The notes beneath the pieces were generated by a model. The model worked only from the letters and a program-made list of their open reading frames with translations, did not search any database and was not told the origin of the DNA. A stretch of DNA of 64,000 nt, from positions 434,001 through 498,000 of the forward strand of contig JAMXHR010000002.1 in the NCBI GenBank assembly GCA_023955635.1. Direction: 5' to 3'. The translations under genes and the position numbers were made by a program. Shown here in pieces: positions 10,481 through 20,626 of this stretch; the first letter of the stretch is position 1, and the number at the start of each line of letters is the position of its first letter. This DNA is from Methanosarcina sp. ERenArc_MAG2 (GTDB taxonomy: Archaea; Halobacteriota; Methanosarcinia; Methanosarcinales; Methanosarcinaceae).

Positions 10481-10825
10481 ATGCATTTTTTAAACCGGAA
10501 TAATTCTTGTTTCTGGAAGATAACACACGGGATCTGAAAACTCCATTAAACTAAACCTCATAAAAAATTGGGCGAGCGGGTGAATATTCAATATTTATTA
10601 TATCAACCAGTATGAGGCAGTATGAAAATAATCATCATTTAATGGCAAGAAATTAGTTAGAAATAAAGGTAAATGAATAATTACACAAAAAAGTGATATT
10701 CAGAAAAATGGCATCATAATACCCTTATCTGAAATATTTCGTCAAAAAAGAGAGGTTATGAGGATTTTTTCGTCCTCTGTGTCAGGATAAAATCGAAATT
10801 TTCTTATATAGCCTCTAAAAGTTCT
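10481..10825. other. Intergenic, no gene seen
   Basis: AT-rich spacer between two convergent transcription units. I see no coding frame and no RNA gene. A weak stem around 10750-10780 (GAGG and CCTC arms around a T run) could serve as a terminator. Confidence 0.5.
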
Positions 10826-11232
10826 TCAAAGAAGCTGTTTCCCGGCTCCTGCCCCTGATTTACATTCGTAAACGTCAGTTATTTTCATAATCATAAGGGC
10901 TTTTGCAGGGAACCTGTCTCCCATGCTCTTGACCATCTTGTACATCTTTTCGTAATCTTCCCCATCGGTCTTGATCTCAAAGTCCCCCTTTATCTGATAG
11001 CAGCCCTTGACCTCCGGTCCCCATACATAGATTGCCCCCGCGGGTTTTCTTCAATGTTGTGACGGGTCTTATAAAAATAATTGTCTGCAATCCAGATTGT
11101 TTCTCTGTCGTCCTGCAGCTTGCAAAAGCCGATTGGTATTACGTTTGGTTCTCCATTTATAGATGCGGTTGCAAAGGGAAAAATCCTCATTTTTGCAAAG
11201 TCTTCCTTCATCTCGTTGCTCAGTTTTACCAT
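10826..11232 (-). CDS. Pyridoxamine 5'-phosphate oxidase-like split-barrel flavoprotein
   Basis: Small FMN-binding split-barrel protein of about 135 aa. The N-terminal half (ATASINGEPNVIPIGF, TIWIADNYFYKTRHNIEENP) runs into a premature stop. One extra base in the C run 11035-11039 restores GAIYVWGPEVKGCYQIKG and the conserved tail down to 10826. These proteins bind FMN or F420 and reduce diverse substrates; the true substrate is not evident. It stands alone on this strand. The break is probably a sequence error. Confidence 0.75.
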
Positions 11233-11825
11233 TTACTTTACCCCTTCATCGAATTAGTTTTTACTAATATGACTGCAATCAATATATAACTTTGAAGTTA
11301 TCAGAAATAAGAAAGTTCAGAAGTTTTGATTTTGCTTCTGCCTTTGGGAAGAAGACGCCGAAAATTCATAGGAAAATAGAAATTTACGGATATCTTTGAA
11401 AGTCAAGTCAGAGAAACAATTCACCCTTTGCCCAAAGTTCATCAAATTTTGTCTTAAATCGTTTTGCATATGATTCATCATATATTCTTGTCATACCGAG
11501 GTTTCTACTCATATCGAACTGATCTTCAATATCAAGCAGGGTTATCTTAGAATCGATGACTGCAAAATTGTATTCGGTTTCTAAAATTCTTACTTCCATC
11601 AGGTCCTTAAGATAGCGTTTAAATGACAGATCTTCTATTGAATCAATAAGCTCTTTTAACGATGGCAGTAATTGTGATCCCGGATCTAAAATTTTAACTT
11701 TTATGCCACGCTGTACTAAACTCAAATAAGCTTTGCTAAAGGTGGATACTGAAGCATCATATAGCTCCGATCTTTCAGGCTTGTACTTAATACGAATTAC
11801 AACACATATTTCATGCTCGATTTTC

Positions 11826-13026
11826 TCAAAAGATGAATCCACTAGTGCTTCGATTCCTAATTAACTCCATTTTAGATTGTGATTCCCCAGGCATTTCATC
11901 CCTTTCTTCCATTTTATATCTCCACGTAAATATAACTGGTTTTTCGTTAACGTGGTTTATATATTGACTAATTCTGTCTTTTAATTCATTTATTGAGTCT
12001 ACTCTTATTCCTCTCAACATGCTCCTCCCCATTTTACTGAAAAAACTTTCGATGATATTCAGCCACGAAGCATGTTTTGGTGTGAAAACAAATTCAAATT
12101 TATCAGGAACTGTTTCCAGGTATTCCCGAGTTTCTTCTGATGTATGTATTTTAAGATTATCCAGTATAATTATGATTTTTTCTTCTGGATATATTGACTC
12201 AAGTTCTTTGAGATATTCAATGAATTCGCAGCTTCTATGCTGCTCAAATACTTTATAATAAATTCTCCCAAATATCAAGTCAATTCCAGCTAATAGTGAA
12301 AGAGTCCCATATCTTTTATACTCATAATCTCTTGCTATTGTAGAATAATGCCCTTCTACTGGCATAAGATCTGGATAAACATTTCCAATTGCCTGAATAC
12401 CTGGTTTTTCATCGTAGGAAAGAATCACTGTACTAATTTGTTCATTTTTCCTTTTTTTCATTTAGTCTTTTAGCTTCTCTATATGTATCCAGAACATTGG
12501 CTGCTTTTTGATCAAAATCGGGATCAACTTTAGCAATGTAACAGCTAATCTTATGTGGTTTTATTTTGCTTGCATTGAGAATCTTTGAAATTGTCCCCTG
12601 ATTTATCTTCGATAAATCAGGATGTTCCTCTTTGATACAATTCTCCCTGATATGTTCAGCAAGGAGTCTCTGAGTCCAGATTTCATGAGGATAACCAAGA
12701 TCTTTTGGTTTCATACATGCAAGTGAGACTACGTGAGCTCGTGATTCAGCACTAATATCTTGAGGTCTCCCACTTTTTGATTTATCTACCAAGCCTTCTT
12801 TAACCCCAAAATCTAAAACTCTTTGTATCCAGAGTCTTACAGTTTTGTAATCTACTTTTAACTCTCTGGAGATCTCGGTATCGTTTTTTTCCTGATAGCT
12901 CAAAAGAACTATCTTGGATCTTTTAACAATACTTGCAGCTTGATTTCTGGAACGACTTAACTTGGTCAAATAATCTAACTCTTTTTGAGTAAATGGTAAT
13001 TTAGGGCGAAGGCTTATACGAGGCAT
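11826..13026 (-). CDS. IS630-family transposase, two overlapping frames
   Basis: Frame A (13026-12442) carries helix-turn-helix DNA-binding regions (DTEISRELKVDYKTVRLWIQR). Frame B (12461-11826) carries the DDE core: SYDEKPG, IILDNLKIH and KHASWLNIIESFFSKM. The frames overlap at A AAA AAG G near 12450, a canonical -1 slippery sequence, so a fused product by programmed frameshifting is likely, as described for several IS families. The stop of frame B lies at 11826, outside the IS: the last six or so residues come from the interrupted TrmB gene. Confidence 0.88.
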
Positions 13027-13087
13027 AAGAGTATTTATTGAACAATTAATATAATTACTTTATGGATATATATCAGAATCAATGCAC
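11845..13087 (-). mobile_element. IS630-family element (1243 bp) inside the TrmB gene
   Basis: It is flanked by TA dinucleotides (11843-11844 and 13088-13089), the usual IS630 target duplication. The ends are imperfect inverted repeats, GTGCTTCGATTCCTA on the left and GTGCATTGATTCTGA read from the right. It carries one two-frame transposase. Confidence 0.9.
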
Positions 13088-13519
13088 TAGTTCATTTAGT
13101 TCATTATTACGAAATCTATCAGGCCAGAAGATAGTTTCAACATTTTGTGGTGAATTGTCGTTGCAAAGTTCCCTTTGGATTTCATTAAATGTTTCTTTGA
13201 GCATTTTGAGCTCATTGAGTGTTTCCTCCTCTTTTCTTTTGTACATGAGTTTAAATGCGCTTTTAGGATCAACCCCCGGTATCTCTGTGGCCGTGACGGT
13301 TGGATTTCGACAAGCTCATAGTTTTTGAGGGCTTTGAGAACCTCGTAGATCTTTCCTATAGGGACTTTCGATGCATGTGATAATTTGCTTGCTTCCATAG
13401 AATCTTGTTTTAGAAGTGTTAGGTAAACTGAACTCTCATACTTGTTCAATCCAATTTTTGCAAGTAATTTTTCATTCATCTTTTCACTACTTTTCAGTTT
13501 ATTGTAGAGTAAAACGGTT

Positions 13520-14091
13520 ATCTTTCTGAACGATATTAAGACTACTGTTCAAGCATATGAAAGTGAAGTTGTTAAGTTAAAGGCTATACTGACTGAATAC
13601 ATTAGTTCAAATCTACCAAATTACTTGGAGATAACAGGTGTAAAAATAGAATTTGACAGATTTTCAGAGATATTTGATAAACTTCCAAGACAGGGATCAG
13701 TAAGAACGAATGTACAAAAAAGGCATTCTCAATGCTTTCAGGCCTTCTTTACGAAAAGGAAAGTTTTGACTTGATCTGGGCTGAAGGTTCGATATACATC
13801 ATAGGCTTTAAAGAAGGTCTCACATACTGGAAACAGTTCCTGAAAAATGATGATACATTTGTGTTACCCGGATAACGTGGCTTACGGAATTCCCTTCTGA
13901 AAAGGCGCTTTCATTCTGGAATAATTATCCAGAGATTACAATGAAAACTATTGAAGAGAACAAAATATGTAACCTTTGAGCTTGGTTTTTACTGTATTGG
14001 CACTTTTGTACTTCCTGAATCTGCATGGTGGAACGATTATTACCATCCTTTTGAGAAGCGTCTTGAAGAAATGAAAGAAAGGTTGCCTTGA
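13520..14091 (+). pseudogene. Methyltransferase pseudogene, internally deleted
   Basis: Several frames read pieces of one class I methyltransferase. FDKLPRQG followed by NECTKKAFSML is the N-terminal region. FDLIWAEGSIYIIGF and GLTYWKQFL are mid-protein. ITWLTEFPSEKALSFWNN and FVLPESAWWNDYYHP are the C-terminal region. The SAM-binding glycine motif that should separate the first two pieces is absent, so there is an internal deletion as well as two or three frame changes. Unlike the single-base breaks elsewhere, this gene is truly dead. It starts just upstream of and divergent from the TrmB gene. Confidence 0.7.
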
Positions 14092-14162
14092 AATCTATAG
14101 AAGAATTCTAAGTAACAAACTCCATGAAATAATGTGGATTAGATTAACGAAAAGTGGTCAAG

Positions 14163-14869
14163 ATGATGTTTACAAAAAGTAACAAATATGATTTTGATTT
14201 TGTTAAAGAAAACATGATGGGACCAAACTCAATGAAGATTCTTGAGGAATTGTCCGAATCTTTGAAGCTTGAGAAAGGCATGAGAATACTTGATCTTGGC
14301 TGTGGGAGAGGGCTGACTTCAATATTCCTGGCAAAAGAATATGATGTTACAGTTTTTGCAACTGATCTCTGGATAAGTGCAACAGATAACTATGAGAGAA
14401 TTAAGTCAATGGGACTGGAAGATAAAATAATACCAATACACGCAGAAGCCCACGATTTGCCGTTTGCAAATGCATTTTTTGATGCTGCTGTCTGTATAGA
14501 TGCCTACAGCTTTTTCGGGGCTGAAAAAGATTATCTAACAAATCATTTTGCTCCGCTTGTAAAAAAGGAGGACAAATTGCAATTGCAGTTCCTGGATTGA
14601 AAAAGGATTTTACGAATGGGGTTCCGGTAGAATTACAGCCGTACTGGGTTGATGATATGAATCTTTACTCCTGCGACTGGTGGTATAATTTATGGAAAAC
14701 TTCCGATCTGGTAACTATTCAGGAGTGTAAAGAGTTAAATTGTTTTGAAGAAACATGGAAAGACTGGCTTATGTGTGACAACGATTTTGCTCGCAGAGAT
14801 ATTGGGATGATGGAAGCTGAAGGCGGAAACTACTTTAATCTAGTTTCAATCATAGCTACAAAGTTATGA
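14163..14869 (+). CDS. SAM-dependent methyltransferase (one-base frame break)
   Basis: Class I methyltransferase with motif I ILDLGCGRGLTS, an acidic residue at the end of beta 2 (VFATDLW) and the motif IV region AAVCIDAYSFFG. The frame breaks in the A run 14561-14566. Restoring one A gives KKGGQIAIAVPGLKK and joins the C-terminal half (WYNLWKTSDLVTIQECKEL) ending at 14869, for about 236 aa. An alternative start is the GTG at 14154. It is the third methyltransferase within 11 kb of the import operon. Acceptor unknown. Confidence 0.75.
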
Positions 14870-15885
14870 ATTCAAAATCTTTTGAGTAGCTCTCGACCTG
14901 GCCTAAAAATCTCGTATTTATATATTTACAAGATGTGAGGAAGAAATTAAAGTGGAGACTTTGCTAAGGAACAAAACATATATAATTTCAATTATTTCTC
15001 TTACCATCTATAATGTTTGTTAGAAGCCATTACAAATGATTAAAAGGAATCTAATTTGACGCTACGCATAAAATATCCTGAAGAAATTGAAACTCGAATG
15101 AAAGCATTTTATGATAGTTTGAACGAGAAAGATCGGAGAAGATACGCAGCTATCGAAGCAATTAAATTAGGTCACGGAGGACAAATCTATATTAGTAGTG
15201 TCCTGGGCTGCCACTTTCAGACTGTCATGGCTGGAATTAATGAAATCACCAATGGTACAGAAACCCCAGAGGACAGAATTCGAAAGCCTGGTGGGGGTAA
15301 AAAGAAAATCATCGACACGGTGGAAAATATCGATGAAATTTTTTGTGAGATTCTAAAAAACCATACGGCTGGAAGCCCTATGGATGAAGAACTAAAATGG
15401 ACAAACCTCAGCCTCAAGGAAATTTCAAAGGTTTTTAAATCAAAGGGTATGAATATAACTCCCTATGTAGTAAAGCAGCTCTTAAAGAAACATGGTTTTG
15501 TAAAAAGGAAAATGCAAAAAGCTGTCACAATGAAAGACTCTAAAGATAGAAATGAGCAATTTGAGAGAATTCACGAGTTAAAAGAAGAGTACTCAAAAAG
15601 CGCTAATCCTATTATCAGTATAGATGTAAAAAAAGAAGTCATAGGTAATTTCTACCGTGATGGTAAAGTTTATTGTACCCAGATAGTAAAGGTATATGAC
15701 CACGACTTCAATACATTTTCAGATGGGGTTGTAATTCCACATGGCATATACGATCTAAAAAGTAACGAAGGATACATCACCCTAGGAACCAGTAAGGATA
15801 CAAGCGAGTTTTGTTGTGACTGCATTAAAGCCTTACTTTGACATTTATATAAAAATAAATACTCCTATTTCTGTTTTATCTGTGC

Positions 15886-17319
15886 ATGAATATAAAAACA
15901 ACAATAAGAGCATTTCCCACTATTCCAAACAAGAATATATGTCTTCCCATTGGACCGATGCTTGCTGTTCAATTCTTTTATGAGAAACTTAATTTTTTTG
16001 ATATTTTTAGCAAGCATAAAAGTCGGGGTTTTGATCTAAATAGCTTATTGATAGGGTTGGTAAGCTATAAGCTCACCGAGAATTTTAGTATCAAAGAAGC
16101 TGGCAAATGGTTAAATCAGGAAGAAATTCTCGATATCTTAAACCTTGAGAGCTTTAATGAACGAGTCCTTTATAGAACCCTTGAAATCCTGGGACGTAAC
16201 AAGGAGGAAATTATTTCGGATATTCTAAGCAGTCTGTTTTTGGTTTACGATTTTGAAGAGACAGACATAAACCTCGACTGGACAAGTATAGTTCTTCACG
16301 GCACTAAGTCCAACCTTGGTAAGTACGGATATAGTAGAGATCATAGGCCTGATAAGCTACAGATAACAGTTGGAGTTAGTGAACTCAAAAAACCTATAAA
16401 TATACCTATTGGAATTACTGTGAATAGAGGAAATGTTCTTGATCTTCAGCACTTTCCTGATACTTATAACCAGGTAAAAAGTAAACTTAAAATAGGCTCT
16501 CTCATCGTTTTTGACAAAGGAGCTAATACAGTTGACAACATTAAGCTAATACAAGAAGATAAGATGACGTATCTTACTTCCATGAAACTGAATTCAAGTG
16601 ACGATAAGATCATTGAGAGCTTTGATCTAGAAATAGCTCAACTGATAGATCCTGAAAAAAATATATATGGGATAAAAATCGTAAAGCCAAGTAGCATTAA
16701 GTATTTCTATTTCTCAGAATCATTGCAAGAGAAACAGTTGGAAGCAAGAGCAAGAACTGTTCTGAAAAAGTTACAGGAAGCAAAAGAAATTCAGGAAATA
16801 ATTATAAAGAATAAAAAGCTTCCTAAGAAGTTTAGAATCAACAATGAGTTGATTGAGATTGATTACTCATTCAGAACTAAACTTGAAGAGCTTAGTGATG
16901 AAGAAGCAATAGAACTCCTAAAAAATTCGATAATTAATGGAAGAGAAGGATTTTTTTGCCTGAAATCGAACAAGAATTTGACACTTGAAGAGGCATTGGA
17001 AATATATAGAGAAAAGGATTCTATTGAGAAAATATTTGACTCATTGAAGAACGAAATACAGATTAAGCCGTTAAGGGTTTGGTCGGACAATAGCATTTAT
17101 GGAGCTATTCTCTTGGGCTTTATTGCTCAATTATTCATATCGCTGATGCGATATGAGTTTGATGAGATAAAGCACAGGTCAACAAAATTCATCAAAAAAA
17201 GCTTGAAGAATTTGACACTTACAATAAAGTTCGTGAAAAGTGGCATCAAAAACTATATTTTTGCTAATTTTGATAAGATCAATAGCTTAATTGTAACAAA
17301 AATGGGCACTATTCCCTAG
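15886..17319 (+). CDS. IS1634-family transposase
   Basis: Intact 477-aa DDE transposase: NLDWTSIVLHG (first Asp), LIVFDKGANT (second Asp) and YREKDSIEKIFDSLK (Y-R-E-K signature). A C-terminal hydrophobic stretch (GAILLGFIAQLFISLM) is typical. The stop codon TAG is built from the TA target of the MITE and its first G. Because the far flank also begins with G, the same stop existed before the MITE arrived, so the protein was not shortened. Confidence 0.92.
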   Translation: MNIKTTIRAFPTIPNKNICLPIGPMLAVQFFYEKLNFFDIFSKHKSRGFDLNSLLIGLVSYKLTENFSIKEAGKWLNQEEILDILNLESFNERVLYRTLEILGRNKEEIISDILSSLFLVYDFEETDINLDWTSIVLHGTKSNLGKYGYSRDHRPDKLQITVGVSELKKPINIPIGITVNRGNVLDLQHFPDTYNQVKSKLKIGSLIVFDKGANTVDNIKLIQEDKMTYLTSMKLNSSDDKIIESFDLEIAQLIDPEKNIYGIKIVKPSSIKYFYFSESLQEKQLEARARTVLKKLQEAKEIQEIIIKNKKLPKKFRINNELIEIDYSFRTKLEELSDEEAIELLKNSIINGREGFFCLKSNKNLTLEEALEIYREKDSIEKIFDSLKNEIQIKPLRVWSDNSIYGAILLGFIAQLFISLMRYEFDEIKHRSTKFIKKSLKNLTLTIKFVKSGIKNYIFANFDKINSLIVTKMGTIP

Positions 17320-17400
17320 TGTCGCGTCAATCTTCAAAGATTTAACGATTCTGAATAGTTGCAATTGATTTTATACGACATTTTGCTGTTGACTCGACAC
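17319..17400. mobile_element. 82-bp MITE, copy 1
   Basis: Non-autonomous element with terminal inverted repeats GTGTCGCGTCAA and GTGTCGAGTCAA, flanked by TA on both sides. A second copy in opposite orientation lies at 48555-48636, with the same length and three mismatches. The ends resemble those of the IS630 element at 39771-40942 (GTGTC then a G- or T-rich step), which may mobilise it. Confidence 0.85.
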
Positions 17401-18164
17401 TAGAACATACAATAAAATTTTGTATAATTGCAAGCTTTTGTCAAAATAATTTAGGCTAAAAACGGGATAGATTCTCTATATCAATTAGTGTATGCTGTCA
17501 AAGTAAGGTTAAAGACTGGTGGGAAAAATACGGTAAAAACAAATATCCAGAAGCAAATAGCATTTTAACCTTAGCTGATGGTGGTGGAAGCAACTCAAGC
17601 AGGAATTATATTTTCAAGGAAGATATGCAAAAGCTGGTAAATGAAATTGAAATTGAAATCAGAATGGCTCATTATCCACCATATACGTCGAAATACAATC
17701 CAATAGAACACAGGTTATTCTGTCATGTTACGAATGCATGCAAAGGTACTGTTTTCAGCAATATTGAGGTGGTCAAAAGCCTTGTTGAGAAGACTTACAC
17801 ATCTACAGGACTCAAAGTGTTTTCGACTATAAAGGATAAAGTTTATGCCACGGGAAGAAAAGCAACTGAAAACTTCAAGGAAAAAATGAAAATTGTATTT
17901 GATGATTATTTAGGAAAATGGAATTACAGAGCAATTCCACAAGTGAAAAATTGAAGTTATATTTGCAGCATTCCTAAATGAATTTTACAAGAACTTATCT
18001 AATGAGGATAAGTTCATGTATTCTGAAATAGCAGATTTTGCTATTAAGCTCGGTTATAAGCCAAAGCAAGTATTTCCAAGATATGAGATCAAAGAAATAT
18101 CATATCTTGGAGTTATAATGTTAGCAGCAATAATCAGATTAAATGAAGTTTTGGGATAGGCTCA

Positions 18165-18794
18165 TCAAATTGTTGTCGTTTCCCTATCGTTCGATGTATT
18201 TTTAAATATCTTGTCCAGGAAATACTGGTGAATTCTCAAATCCCCGGTTAATTCCGGATGGAAAGCAAGAGCCAGCACATTTCCCTGCTCTGCAGCAATA
18301 ATCAGATCTTCAAGCTTGGAGAGCACACGAACACCCGGCCCGCAACTCACGATTCCGGGAGCCCTGATAAATATACCGGTAAAAGGAGAATCGAGAATCT
18401 TAACTTTAAGTTCCGCCTCAAATGAATCCCTCTGCCTTCCGAATGCGTTCCTGTTAACTTTCGTATCCATAATCGCGAGCAATTCCTGGCTGGTCTTTTC
18501 CACCTGCTTATCCCCTTCCTTTGCAAGCACGATCAACCCTGCACAGGTTCCGAGAATCGGAATCCCTCTCGTAGCCGCATCCTTAACCTCTTGTGCAATT
18601 CCCTCGCGGGCAAGCAGCCTGCAAAGCGTTGTACTCTCCCCACCTGGAATCACAATTCCACCGCATTTAGGTACAATTCCCTTATGCTTAATCGCAACTA
18701 CCTCTGCATCTACCCCTCTCTCTGCAAGAGCTCTCCTTAAAGCATCCACGTGCTCAGAAACCGCTCCCTGAATAGCGATTACACCTATCTTCAT
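18165..18794 (-). CDS. pdxT: Pyridoxal 5'-phosphate synthase, glutaminase subunit
   Basis: Class I glutamine amidotransferase that hydrolyses glutamine and passes ammonia to PdxS for de novo PLP synthesis. Visible residues are the oxyanion region VIPGGESTT, the nucleophile Cys in ILGTCAGLI, and the catalytic His-Glu pair in FHPELTGD. The internal ATG at 18794 (MKIGVIAIQG) is the family start; the frame is open for four more codons. Length is about 209 aa. It is encoded downstream of pdxS on the same strand but separated by about 330 bp that hold an intergenic repeat, so co-transcription is uncertain. Confidence 0.95.
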   Translation of the reverse strand: MKIGVIAIQGAVSEHVDALRRALAERGVDAEVVAIKHKGIVPKCGGIVIPGGESTTLCRLLAREGIAQEVKDAATRGIPILGTCAGLIVLAKEGDKQVEKTSQELLAIMDTKVNRNAFGRQRDSFEAELKVKILDSPFTGIFIRAPGIVSCGPGVRVLSKLEDLIIAAEQGNVLALAFHPELTGDLRIHQYFLDKIFKNTSNDRETTTI

Positions 18795-18950
18795 GAAAAA
18801 CACCATTTTCCAGAACTAATTCTTTATTTATTGATCAAAATACAAAAAAATTAAATTGTTTATTCTTACAGGCCTGTAAGAAAGAATCCATTTTTAAAAA
18901 TTAAATTTTTAGTCAGCTTGAGAGAAACTAAATACTAATTCCCTAAATTT

Positions 18951-19105
18951 GGTCCTCTCGAGCGTAGCTTAGTATCTTTAATATAAACCAGTCCGCTTGA
19001 GCGAGCGAAGCGAGTGAAACGGACCCCGTGCTCCCGAAGCGGAACTCGGGAAGGACAGCACTGCAGAGCCGCAACTCTGCTGGCGCAACTCTGCTGGCGC
19101 AACTA
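18951..19105. repeat. Dispersed intergenic repeat, copy 1
   Basis: A roughly 100-bp unit containing GCTTGAGCGAGCGAAGCGAG and GTGCTCCCGAAGCGGAACTC. It is almost identical to 37824-37922 and related to 48780-48880 and, inverted, 53165-53240. A tail with a directly repeated CTGGCGCAACT follows. It contains short palindromes and lies between pdxS and pdxT. Function unknown. Confidence 0.8.
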
Positions 19106-19124
19106 GGGTTTACTTACCGGTTTA

Positions 19125-20020
19125 TTACCAACCGCGTTCCTGCAAGGCTTCTCCTGTAGGAATCATATCTGCACTGATGCCTTTCATTCCTGCACCTACG
19201 CCTTTTGAAATCTCTGCGAGTTTTGCAGGGTTGTCGTAATTGTTGACCGCTTCAACAATTGCTTTTGCCATCTTTTCGGGGTTTTCTGCTTTGAAAATCC
19301 CAGATCCCACAAAGACCCCGTCAGCTCCAAGACGCATCATAAGAGCCGCGTCAGCTGGTGTTGCAATTCCTCCGGCTGCAAAGTTTACCACAGGCAGGCG
19401 CTGCATCTTTGAGGTTTCGATCACGAGTTCGATAGGAGCCTCTATTTCCCTGGCTACCATTATTAATTCTTCTTTAGTCTTTCCTGCAAGGGCACGGACT
19501 TCACCCTGTATTTGTTTCATATGTTTTACTGCCTGGCTAACGTCCCCTGTTCCTGCTTCTCCTTTCGTCCTGATCATGGCTGCTCCTTCGTTAATTCTGC
19601 GAAGGGCTTCTCCGAGGTTCCTGGCTCCGCAGACAAAAGGCACGGTAAATTGTGTCTTGTCTATGTGATAGGAAGGATCGGCAGGGGTAAGGACTTCGGA
19701 TTCATCTACCATGTCAACGCCAAGTGCCTCTAAAATTTCGGCTTCCACGAAGTGCCCTATTCTGGCCTTTGCCATAACAGGAATAGTAACCGTATCAATG
19801 ATTTGCTGGACAATTTCAGGGTCTGCCATACGGGCAACTCCCCCGGCTTTCCTGATATCTGCAGGGACAGCCTGAAGGGCCATAACAGCAACTGCTCCGG
19901 ATTCTTCTGCGATCCTGGCCTGTTCTGGAGTTGTCACGTCCATGATCACACCCCCTTCTGCATACTTGCAAAGCCCCGCTTAATAAGTGCGGTCCCGTGT
20001 CGTAATTTTTCAAAGTCCAT
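19125..20020 (-). CDS. pdxS: Pyridoxal 5'-phosphate synthase, synthase subunit
   Basis: PLP synthase (Snz/PdxS family) that condenses ribose 5-phosphate, glyceraldehyde 3-phosphate and ammonia. The two active-site lysines lie in [10 protein letters not shown] and [10 protein letters not shown], and the phosphate-binding [11 protein letters not shown] is present. The N-terminus [23 protein letters not shown] starts at 20020 with GAGG upstream, in a frame one base out from the rest. One extra G in the run at 19951-19955 gives [15 protein letters not shown] and the usual length of about 299 aa. Because this gene is highly conserved, the break is probably a sequence error. A copy of its 3' 350 bp lies at 29547-29896. 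Confidence 0.93.
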
Positions 20021-20626
20021 GAATGTCATCCTCTCTGTTTTGATATGATTTATAAGATATATGCTGTGGGAAACCCTTTCCACGGATGAAATTGCCATGA
20101 ATTCTTTTCCATCAATTGCAACCGATAGGTTGCGGTTTCAGCTAGCTATTTCTCCAGTGAATTGTGAATACGCTCAATAGTTAAAAGCATTATTTAAGTT
20201 ATTCCTTATGAAAGGGTACAGAATAAATTAACGTGTAAATATTTAATTTTTGTAATTTTTTCCATTAAAAGTCTGTATTTTTTAGATCTGTTCAATTCGT
20301 TCTGCTGATCTAAGTCAATGCGCTGTAGAGCCTTACTGCAACTTTTTAGTCTGCCTTTGAATATTATGCTTACGGTCTATTAATACCATATAAGTCTCAA
20401 TATATTAATAATGACCCATTCTCAGATCTCAAATATAAAGCTTTCCAGGGTTCAGGGCAAACGAGGCTTGAAAACTCTTTTGAAAAAGGTGTATATAATT
20501 TTATTTAATTCCATCGTTTTCACCCAGGGGTTGCCAGAGGTTACATGGGAAAATAATTGTAAGGCATATTGAGACCTTATATAAAAGATATCTTTTCCGA
20601 AATAGCTTCTGGATTTCAGGATTTAC
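20021..20626. other. Intergenic, no gene seen
   Basis: About 600 bp of AT-rich sequence upstream of pdxS and of the small exported ORF. It should contain the divergent promoters. No coding frame or RNA gene recognised. Confidence 0.5.

Larger units (their letters stand above)
11408..13479 (-). pseudogene. TrmB-family transcriptional regulator interrupted by an IS630
   Basis: The N-terminal winged helix (MNEKLLAKIGLNKYESSVYLTLL, HASKVPIGKIYEVLKAL) starts at 13479 and is followed by a coiled-coil linker. After a one-base deficit in the C run 13273-13277, the frame runs to RNNELNEL at 13088. The IS630 lies between 13087 and 11845. The C-terminal effector domain resumes at 11842 (DSSFEKIEHEICVVIRIKYKPERSELYD). 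Deleting the IS plus one TA gives GAA-CTA-GTG-GAT, which is perfectly in frame, so the insertion is recent. TrmB proteins are sugar- or metabolite-sensing repressors or activators. The gene is divergent from the adjacent methyltransferase remnant and may once have controlled it. Confidence 0.85.
15832..17508 (+). mobile_element. IS1634-type element (IS4 superfamily, 1677 bp)
   Basis: Perfect 13-bp terminal inverted repeats CCTTACTTTGACA, flanked by the 6-bp duplication TTAAAG (15826-15831 and 17509-17514). It is inserted in ISAzo13 copy A and itself contains an 82-bp MITE just downstream of the transposase coding region. Confidence 0.92.
15056..17954 (+). pseudogene. ISAzo13-family transposase, interrupted by IS1634 (copy A)
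   Basis: Transposase of the Rhodopirellula-type DDE family. The N-terminal 259 residues (starting with TTG, MTLRIKYPEEIETRM) lie at 15056-15831, and the C-terminal part resumes at 17515 (DWWEKYGKNKYPEANS, then YPPYTSKYNPIEHRLF with the catalytic Glu). Removal of the IS1634 and one TTAAAG restores CIKDWWEKYG exactly as in copy B. It is non-functional as it stands. Confidence 0.88.
14968..17974 (+). mobile_element. ISAzo13-family element, copy A, carrying an IS1634
   Basis: The ends GGAACAAAACATATATAA and, read from the right, GGAATGCTGCAAATATAA form imperfect inverted repeats. TAA is duplicated at 14965-14967 and 17975-17977. Net length after removing the IS1634 is about 1324 bp, the same as intact copy B at 35218-36540. 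Confidence 0.88.
14952..18159 (+). pseudogene. Small ORF interrupted by ISAzo13
   Basis: A GTG at 14952, with a GAGGAAG ribosome site upstream, reads five codons up to the ISAzo13 insertion. The frame resumes at 17975. Removing the element and one TAA gives a protein of about 68 aa starting (V)ETLLNEFYKNLSNEDK and ending ISYLGVIMLAAIIRLNEVLG. I do not recognise the family. The exact restoration of the frame with a ribosome site argues that it was a real gene. Confidence 0.55.

Noticed and set aside
17318..17400. MITE truncating the IS1634 transposase
   Set aside because: The stop TAG would exist without the MITE because both the element and the right flank begin with G after TA.
18316..18771. 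Long plus-strand frames opposite pdxT, pdxS, thermosome and UPF0210
   Set aside because: They are antisense to conserved genes, are Ser/Pro-rich, and match the third-position pattern of the real gene.
20021..20626. Possible RNA gene or riboswitch upstream of pdxS
   Set aside because: No cloverleaf, conserved core or strong stem could be found by eye in the AT-rich spacer.
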